Source: Streptosporangium carneum (GTDB lineage: Bacteria > Actinomycetota > Actinomycetes > Streptosporangiales > Streptosporangiaceae). From it: 64,000 nt of DNA. Every line of letters begins with the position of its first letter. Positions within the stretch are counted from its first letter, which is position 1. The notes beneath the pieces are model-generated. The model was given only the letters and a program-made list of their open reading frames with translations, did not search any database and was not told where the DNA came from. Positions 58,790 through 64,000 of the stretch are shown one piece after another. The stretch covers positions 1 to 64,000 of the forward strand of contig NZ_BSEV01000036.1 in assembly GCF_027922005.1 (NCBI RefSeq), read 5' to 3'. The position numbers and the translations under genes are program-made.

Positions 58790-60148
58790 ATGCGCAGATT
58801 CCTCCGGCTTGGCGCGGTCGTCACCGCGTTCGGCCTGACGCTGGCGGGCTGCGGCTCATCCACCACCGAGGCTCCCGCCGACGGCGGCGGCCTCGGCACG
58901 GCCGAGAGCCCCGTGTCGATCAGAGTCATCGCCAACGACGCCTTCGCCAAGCAGTGGCAGGACCAGCTGGTCCCCGAGTTCGCCAAGAAGCACCCGAACA
59001 TCAAGGTCACCGTGGACGGCGTGCCGTACAACGACCAGCTCGCCAAGTCGATGCTGGAGCTGACCAGCCCGACGGCGACCTACGACGTGATCCTCGGCGA
59101 CGACCCGTGGTTCCCGCAGCTGGCCAAGACCGGCGGGCTGGTCGACCTCAAGACCGACCTGGCGAAGTTCACCGACGCCGGCTACGCCTGGGACGACTTC
59201 AACCCCTCCCCTCTGGCGGCGGGCCAGTGGGACGGCCACCAGTACGGCGTGCCGGTCCGCTCCAACCTGCTGCTGATGTTCTACAACCGGGAGCTGTACA
59301 AGAAGGCCAAGGTCGCCGAGCCGACGTCGGAGACGACCTGGGAGCAGTACTTCGCCGACGCGCCCAAGCTCGTTCAGGACACCGACGGCGACGGCAAGCC
59401 CGACGCCTGGGCGGTGGGCACCTACTTCACCAAGGACCCGCTGACGCCGACGATCTGGCAGACCGTGCTCAACTCCAACGGCGGGAGGCTGCTCGACGAC
59501 GACCTCAAGGTGAGCTTCGACGACGACGCCGGGGTCAAGGCGCTGCAGACCCAGATCGACCTGCTGAAGTACGCCCCGCCCGGGGCGAGCACCTACCAGT
59601 TCAACGAGCCGCTCGAGGCGTTCCGCCAGGGCAAGGTCGCCACGATGTTCATGTGGGGCAGCGTCTACAAGGGCACGGCGATCGACAAGGCGACCACCAC
59701 CCTGTCCGAGGACCAGGTCGGCATCACCACCCTGCCCGCGGGAAGCGCCGGACCCGGCGCGCACCGCGGCATCTGGTCGGCGGGCGTCGCCAAGAAGTCG
59801 GCCCACCAGGCCGCCGCGTGGACCTTCCTGCAGTGGGTGACCTCCAAGGAGGGCGAGCAGTGGGTCGGCGCCAACCTGGGAACGTTCCCCGCGCGTGACT
59901 CCACGCTGCAGGGCACCCCGCCCGCCCCGTGGCTGAAGCCGGTCTACGAGGCGATCACCAAGGGCTACGAGGCGATCTCCAAGGGCCAGATGTGGCGGCC
60001 CAGGCTCCCCGAGTCGGACGCGGTCCAGCAGATCCTCGCCCTGCAGACCAGCCGCGCCATGTCCGGGCAGGCCCCGGCCAAGGACGCCGTCCACCAGGCG
60101 GCCGTGGACATCTCCGCCCTGCTGAAGTCCAAGGGCTACGCCCAGTGA
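58790..60148 (+). CDS. Sugar-type ABC transporter substrate-binding lipoprotein (SBP_bac_1)
   Basis: A 452-residue lipoprotein; signal peptide ends LTLAGC. The family 1 fold is shown by the VRVIANDAFAKQWQDQLVPE-like start, YDVILGDDPWFPQLAKTGGL, PVRSNLLLMFYNRELY and GKVATMFMWGSVYKG. GAGAGGAG precedes ATG 58790. It delivers a carbohydrate or sugar acid to the two permeases that follow. No ATPase gene is present in the operon, as is usual in actinobacteria that share one MsiK-type ATPase. Confidence 0.92.
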   Translation: MRRFLRLGAVVTAFGLTLAGCGSSTTEAPADGGGLGTAESPVSIRVIANDAFAKQWQDQLVPEFAKKHPNIKVTVDGVPYNDQLAKSMLELTSPTATYDVILGDDPWFPQLAKTGGLVDLKTDLAKFTDAGYAWDDFNPSPLAAGQWDGHQYGVPVRSNLLLMFYNRELYKKAKVAEPTSETTWEQYFADAPKLVQDTDGDGKPDAWAVGTYFTKDPLTPTIWQTVLNSNGGRLLDDDLKVSFDDDAGVKALQTQIDLLKYAPPGASTYQFNEPLEAFRQGKVATMFMWGSVYKGTAIDKATTTLSEDQVGITTLPAGSAGPGAHRGIWSAGVAKKSAHQAAAWTFLQWVTSKEGEQWVGANLGTFPARDSTLQGTPPAPWLKPVYEAITKGYEAISKGQMWRPRLPESDAVQQILALQTSRAMSGQAPAKDAVHQAAVDISALLKSKGYAQ

Positions 60149-61107
60149 GTGCCCTTCGCACCCGATCACCCCGGGCGGGGGCGGCCTCCGCCCCCGCCCG
60201 GGGGCCGGGCGGTTCCACCGGGCCCCGCCGGATCAGGCTGGGCGAGCCGGGAACGGCGTGGATCTTCATGGCCCCGGCGCTGGTGCTGCTGGCGGGCATG
60301 CTGCTGTACCCGATCATCTACACGGTCTGGGTGAGCCTGTCCGACTTCGACCTGTCGACGTTCCAGCCGAGCGGCTGGGTCGGGTGGAAGAACTACGAGG
60401 CCGTGCTGGCCGACCCCGGCTTCCTGCAGTCGCTCAAGGTGACCGGCGTCTACCTGGTCGTCGCCCTGCCGCTGCAGATGGTCCTCGGTTTCGGCCTGGC
60501 CTTCCTGCTCAACGTGGAGTGGCGCGGGCGCGGACTGCTCCGGGCGCTGTTCCTCATCCCGATGGTGGTCGCGCCGGTGGTCGCCGGAGGCGTCTGGCGG
60601 ATGCTGCTCGACCCGCTGTGGGGCGTGGTCAACTACGCCCTCGGGCTGGTCGGCGTGGGTCCCGTCGAGTGGATCGGCGACCCGACGCTCGCCATGGTCA
60701 GCCTCATCCTCATCGACACCTGGCGCTGGACGCCGTTCGTGGTCCTCATCGCCTCGGCCGGCATCATGGCGCTGCCCTCCGACGTCTACGAGGCGGCCCG
60801 CTCCGACGGCGCGAACCGCTGGCAGACCCTGCGGCACGTCACGGTCCCGCTGCTGGTGCCGGTGGTCGCGGCGGCCTTCGTCGTCCGCTGGCTCGGCGCG
60901 GTCAAGATGTTCGACATCGCGCTGGCCGCGACCAAGGGCGGCCCCGGGCAGGCGACGGACGTGGTCAACCTCTACATCTACGAGAAGGGCTTCCGCGGCC
61001 TCGAGTTCGGTTCGGCGTCCTCGATGGCGACCGTCGTCCTGCTGATCACCATGATCATCACCTACTTCCTGTTCCGCATCAGCCGTCGTCTGGAGAACCG
61101 ATGGTGA
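60145..61107 (+). CDS. Sugar ABC transporter permease, MalF/UgpA type
   Basis: A 320-residue permease. A ~40-residue Pro/Gly-rich cytoplasmic N-terminus precedes six helices; GTAWIFMAPALVLLAGMLLY begins the first. The EAA motif is DVYEAARSDGANRWQTLRHV. GTG 60145 overlaps the binding-protein stop (GTGA). It ends FRISRRLENRW and overlaps the next permease by 7 bases. Confidence 0.92.
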   Translation: MSALRTRSPRAGAASAPARGPGGSTGPRRIRLGEPGTAWIFMAPALVLLAGMLLYPIIYTVWVSLSDFDLSTFQPSGWVGWKNYEAVLADPGFLQSLKVTGVYLVVALPLQMVLGFGLAFLLNVEWRGRGLLRALFLIPMVVAPVVAGGVWRMLLDPLWGVVNYALGLVGVGPVEWIGDPTLAMVSLILIDTWRWTPFVVLIASAGIMALPSDVYEAARSDGANRWQTLRHVTVPLLVPVVAAAFVVRWLGAVKMFDIALAATKGGPGQATDVVNLYIYEKGFRGLEFGSASSMATVVLLITMIITYFLFRISRRLENRW

Positions 61108-61934
61108 GCACCGGCCGCCTGGGCCGCGCCGCGGCGATCTGCGGCGCGATCCTGGCCACCCTCGTCTTCCTCTTTCCCGTGATCTACATGGTCGGCATCT
61201 CCTTCAAGGTGCCGCGCGACATCTTCACCGTGCCGCCGCGCTGGTTCAGCGAGCTGACCTTCGACAACTACACCAGTTACTTCAACCAGGCGCGGATCCT
61301 GCCCCGCATGCTGAACACGGTGATCGTGGCGGGCGGTGCGGCGATCATCTCGATGGTCGCGGGCTCGATGGCCGGGTACGCGCTGTCCAGGATGCGGATG
61401 CGCGGCGCCGGAGTCGTCGCGGGGCTCATCCTGGCCTCCAGGGCGGTGCCGCCGATCGCGCTGGTCGTGCCGATGTTCCTGGTGGCCCGCAGGCTCGGGC
61501 TGACCGACCAGTACATCACCGTGATCCTCGCCTACGTGACGTTCCTGGTGCCGTACGTGGTGTGGCTGATGCGGGCCTTCTTCCGCAGCCTGCCTCCCGA
61601 GCTGGAGGAGGCCGCGATGATCGACGGCTGCAACCGGTTCGGCGCCTTCTTCCGGATCATCGTGCCCTGCAGCCTCCCCGGGCTCGTCTCCACGCTGATC
61701 TACTGCATCATCCTCGCCTGGGAGGAGCTGCTGTTCGCGCTGATCCTCACCAACGACAAGGCCGTCACGATCCCGGTGGCGATCGCGGGCATCGCGGCCG
61801 ACACCGAGCACGGGGGCCTGTGGGGCCCGCTGTCGGCCGTCGGCGTGCTGACCGTGCTGCCCGTGGTCGTCTTCGCGCTCGCCGTACAGAAATACCTCGT
61901 CAAGGGCCTCGCGGACGGAGCGACAAAGGGATGA
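61101..61934 (+). CDS. Sugar ABC transporter permease, MalG/UgpE type
   Basis: A 277-residue permease with six helices. The EAA motif is PELEEAAMIDGCNRFGAFFR, and the first periplasmic loop FKVPRDIFTVPPRWF is typical. ATG 61101 lies inside the end of the MalF-type gene; a GTG one codon on (61104) is an alternative. The tail KYLVKGLADGATKG is the family C-terminus. Confidence 0.92.
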   Translation: MVSTGRLGRAAAICGAILATLVFLFPVIYMVGISFKVPRDIFTVPPRWFSELTFDNYTSYFNQARILPRMLNTVIVAGGAAIISMVAGSMAGYALSRMRMRGAGVVAGLILASRAVPPIALVVPMFLVARRLGLTDQYITVILAYVTFLVPYVVWLMRAFFRSLPPELEEAAMIDGCNRFGAFFRIIVPCSLPGLVSTLIYCIILAWEELLFALILTNDKAVTIPVAIAGIAADTEHGGLWGPLSAVGVLTVLPVVVFALAVQKYLVKGLADGATKG

Positions 61935-63091
61935 GAATCCGAGATGTCCGGGCACGCCTCATCGAGCTGCCCTACCCGCGCCCGTTCGTCCCCTCGTGGG
62001 CTCCCGAGGGCGCCCACCGCAGCATGTCCGCGGTGATCGTCGAGGTCGAGACCGACGAGGGCGTGGTCGGCGTGGCGGGCGGCGACATGGGCCACTCGAC
62101 CGGCCCGCTGCTGCTGGAGACCATCAGGGGATGGATCCGGCCGAGGCTCGTCGGGATGGACCTGTTCGCCACCGGGCACATCGCCAACCACCTGCGTTAC
62201 GTGGCCGAGTACGTCTTCCCCCGCCCCTGGGTGGTCGGCGTGGCCGTGTGGGACGCCGTCGGCAAGGCCTGCGGACGCCCGCTCTACCAGCTGTGGGGCG
62301 GGCACTCGCGCGAGGTCCGCGCCTACGCCAGCTTCGGCGAGGTGCGCTCGCCCGGGCAGCGGGCCGAGGACGCGCTGCGCGTGGTCTCCGAGGGCTTCAC
62401 CGGCCTGAAGCTGCGCGTGCACGCCGACACGATCGCCGAGGACGTCGCCCAGGTGGCGGCGGTCCGCGAGGCCGTCGGCCCCGGCGTCGCCATCATGGTG
62501 GACGCCAACCAGGCGGCGGCGCGCTGGCGCTACCGTCCCGACGGCACCCGCATGCTGTGGGACTTCGACCGGGCCCTGACGACCGCCAGGGAGCTGGCCG
62601 ACCTGGGCGTCGCGTGGCTGGAGGAGCCGCTCCCCCGTCACGACTACCGCGCGCTGCGCGAGCTCACCGCGCTCTCGCCGGTCCCGATCGCCGGGGGCGA
62701 GCACAACCGGGGCATCGGCCAGCTGGTGCGGATGCTGGAGGACGACTGCTTCACCATCTACCAGCCCGATGCCAACGAGAGCGAGGACATCGCGGCGCTG
62801 CGCGACTTCGGCGCGATGGCCGCGGCCAGGCACCGCCGGGTCATCCCGCACGCCTGGGCCACCGGGCTCGGTGTGGCGGGCAACCTGCAGCTGTGCGCCG
62901 CGCTTTCCAACTGCGACTGGCTGGAATACCCCTACGATCCCCCAGTGATCGTTCCCGAGGTTTTCCACGTCATGCTCACCGAGCCGCTTCTCCCCGACTC
63001 CACCGGGCTTGTAGCCGTTCCCGACCTCCCCGGTCTGGGTGTAGAGCTGGACCGCGCGGCGATCGAGCCGCTGACCGTCCAACAGGTCTGA
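61931..63091 (+). CDS. Mandelate racemase/muconate-lactonizing-type enzyme (sugar-acid dehydratase candidate)
   Basis: A 386-residue enolase-superfamily enzyme of the MR subgroup. Metal ligands are D191 (MVDANQ), E231 or E232 (LEEPLP) and E257 (GGEHN); bases are K160 in GLKLR and H307 in IPHAW. The K-x-R/H-D pairing is that of acid-sugar dehydratases or racemases rather than dipeptide epimerases. ATG 61931 overlaps the permease stop (ATGA). With the alcohol and aldehyde dehydrogenases it suggests a non-phosphorylative route for a sugar acid. Confidence 0.9.
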   Translation: MRIRDVRARLIELPYPRPFVPSWAPEGAHRSMSAVIVEVETDEGVVGVAGGDMGHSTGPLLLETIRGWIRPRLVGMDLFATGHIANHLRYVAEYVFPRPWVVGVAVWDAVGKACGRPLYQLWGGHSREVRAYASFGEVRSPGQRAEDALRVVSEGFTGLKLRVHADTIAEDVAQVAAVREAVGPGVAIMVDANQAAARWRYRPDGTRMLWDFDRALTTARELADLGVAWLEEPLPRHDYRALRELTALSPVPIAGGEHNRGIGQLVRMLEDDCFTIYQPDANESEDIAALRDFGAMAAARHRRVIPHAWATGLGVAGNLQLCAALSNCDWLEYPYDPPVIVPEVFHVMLTEPLLPDSTGLVAVPDLPGLGVELDRAAIEPLTVQQV

Positions 63092-63108
63092 AGGGGTGTT
63101 GCGAAGTG

Positions 63109-63789
63109 ATGACAGAGACGTTCCCCGCGCCGGAGCGGCCCCAGCCCTTCCGAACCAAGGCGGAGCTGGCGGCCGAGCACATCAAGCAAATGATCATGTC
63201 GGGTCAGACGCCCCCGGGGACGAAGATCGTCACGCGGGTGGTCGCCCAGGCCGTCGGCATCAGCGACACCCCGGTGCGCGAGGCCATCAAGCAGCTGGTC
63301 TCCGAGGAGTGGCTCGTCGAGCGCCCGCACATCGGCGCGGTCGTCGCCGACTTCACGGTGCAGAACGTGCGGGAGCTGTACGGCATCCGCGCCGCGCTGA
63401 CCTCCCTGGCCCTGCAGCTCCACCAGGCCCCGCTCAGCGGGCCGAGGCTGGCGGCGGTGGACGAGGTGCTGGCCGGTTCGGCCGTCGCCATCGCGGCGGG
63501 CGACGTGGCCGCCTTCGCCGCGCTCAACCGCCGGTTCCACTCGCTCTTATGCGACACCGAGCAGTCCCGTCTCGTGCACCGGATGCTCGTCGGCCTGTGG
63601 TCGAAGACGGAGACGGCGCAGCGCGGCTTCCGCCTCGTGCCCTGGCGGCTGCCGCAGTCCCACGCCGAGCACGTGGCGATAAGGGACGCACTCGCCGAGG
63701 GGGACATCGCCCGCGCGAGCGAACTGCAGCACGCCCACGAGATGGCCGCGATGAACGCGTTGATCCAGGCAATGGACGGTGAACCATGA
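63109..63789 (+). CDS. GntR-family (FCD-type) regulator of the sugar-acid operon
   Basis: A 226-residue GntR regulator: winged HTH at ~15-75 (LAAEHIKQMIMSGQTPPGTK, VVAQAVGISDTPVREAIKQL), then an FCD-like helical domain (LNRRFHSLLCDTEQSRLVHR). ATG 63109 or the GTG just before it is the start; AAGGGG lies upstream. It is embedded between the dehydratase and the aldehyde dehydrogenase, so operon autoregulation through the 57561 palindrome is the simplest model. Confidence 0.88.
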   Translation: MTETFPAPERPQPFRTKAELAAEHIKQMIMSGQTPPGTKIVTRVVAQAVGISDTPVREAIKQLVSEEWLVERPHIGAVVADFTVQNVRELYGIRAALTSLALQLHQAPLSGPRLAAVDEVLAGSAVAIAAGDVAAFAALNRRFHSLLCDTEQSRLVHRMLVGLWSKTETAQRGFRLVPWRLPQSHAEHVAIRDALAEGDIARASELQHAHEMAAMNALIQAMDGEP

Positions 63790-64000
63790 GGACAGGACGG
63801 GCCCTCGTCGGAGGGCGCTGGCGGGAGACGGCCGAGCGTTTCGCGGTGACCGACCCCGCGACCGGCGAGACGGTCGCGGAGGTCGCCGAGTGCGGCGGGG
63901 AGGTGGCCGTCGAGGCCGTCGACGCGGCGTCCGCCGCGCTGCCGGGCTGGCGGTCCATGCCCGCGCACGAACGCGCGACGATCATGCGCGAGGCCGCCGG
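63786..64000 (+). CDS. Aldehyde dehydrogenase, N-terminal part, cut by window end
   Basis: The first 71 codons: RALVGGRWRETAERFAVTDP, ATGETVAEVAECGGEVAVEA, LPGWRSMPAHERATIMREAA, which is the N-terminal start of an NAD(P)-dependent aldehyde dehydrogenase (succinate- or 2-oxoglutarate-semialdehyde dehydrogenase group likely). ATG 63786 overlaps the regulator stop (ATGA), so it belongs to the operon. The catalytic Cys and Glu lie beyond the window, so specificity is open. Confidence 0.85.
   Translation, partial: MRTGRALVGGRWRETAERFAVTDPATGETVAEVAECGGEVAVEAVDAASAALPGWRSMPAHERATIMREAA

Noticed and set aside
1-64000. tRNA or rRNA genes, riboswitches, replication origin
   Set aside because: No tRNA-like cloverleaf, rRNA sequence, DnaA-box cluster or known riboswitch core was recognised on reading; without a covariance-model search short RNAs could still be missed.

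Overview
The window is high-GC DNA (above 70% in most genes) with dense operons, many GTG starts, ATGA/GTGA start-stop overlaps, IdeR/DtxR-type iron control and lipoprotein binding proteins. This points to a filamentous or soil actinomycete; Streptosporangium or Nonomuraea-like relatives are my best guess, from gene content only. I see no tRNA, rRNA or CRISPR array, and the window starts and ends inside genes.

Layout. 0-1.5 kb: the tail of an enolase-superfamily (MenC/N-acylamino-acid racemase-like) gene and a serine hydrolase. 1.6-5 kb: an efeUOB ferrous-iron uptake operon behind an iron box. 5.1-8.4 kb: a MocR-type regulator, divergent from an SCO6745-like gene and an enoyl-CoA hydratase. 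8.4-22.3 kb: one long minus-strand operon with an S9 peptidase, two class-C-type serine hydrolases, a class-A-like serine hydrolase, a PucR regulator, two tandem-duplicated binding proteins and an Opp/Dpp transporter that includes a permease-ATPase fusion. 22.4-26.5 kb: an FBP-type zinc protein and a divergent arsenic cluster (arsR, aquaporin, ArsC-GNAT fusion on one side; arsI, two tiny Cys-rich ORFs and ynfA on the other). 26.6-34.7 kb: an accessory stretch with a resolvase stub, hemerythrin and ferritin-like proteins, a YihY protein, several small secreted proteins, decayed genes and a TetR regulator.

34.9-51.5 kb: the most unusual part. An 11-gene minus-strand operon encodes a complete Opp/Dpp importer, a Gfo/Idh/MocA oxidoreductase, a TldD/PmbA protease pair, two DUF4438 paralogues and a GntR regulator. 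Just upstream is a second operon (D-2-hydroxyacid dehydrogenase, DapA-type aldolase, atypical SDR, aminotransferase). Both start behind the same perfect 17-bp palindrome, so they look like one regulon for importing and dismantling a peptide-like compound.

51.6-57.1 kb: ordinary single genes (methyltransferase, tyrosine phosphatase, VOC, YciI-like, cupin) mixed with a transposase fragment, a PD-(D/E)XK nuclease-like gene and an AT-richer patch. 57.5-64 kb: a plus-strand sugar or sugar-acid catabolic operon behind its own palindrome (zinc alcohol dehydrogenase, binding protein and two permeases without an ATPase, mandelate-racemase-type dehydratase, GntR regulator, aldehyde dehydrogenase cut by the window end).

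Two separate Opp systems each linked to their own hydrolases, plus a sugar-acid system, suggest a scavenger of complex organic matter. Substrates are inferred from families and context only.
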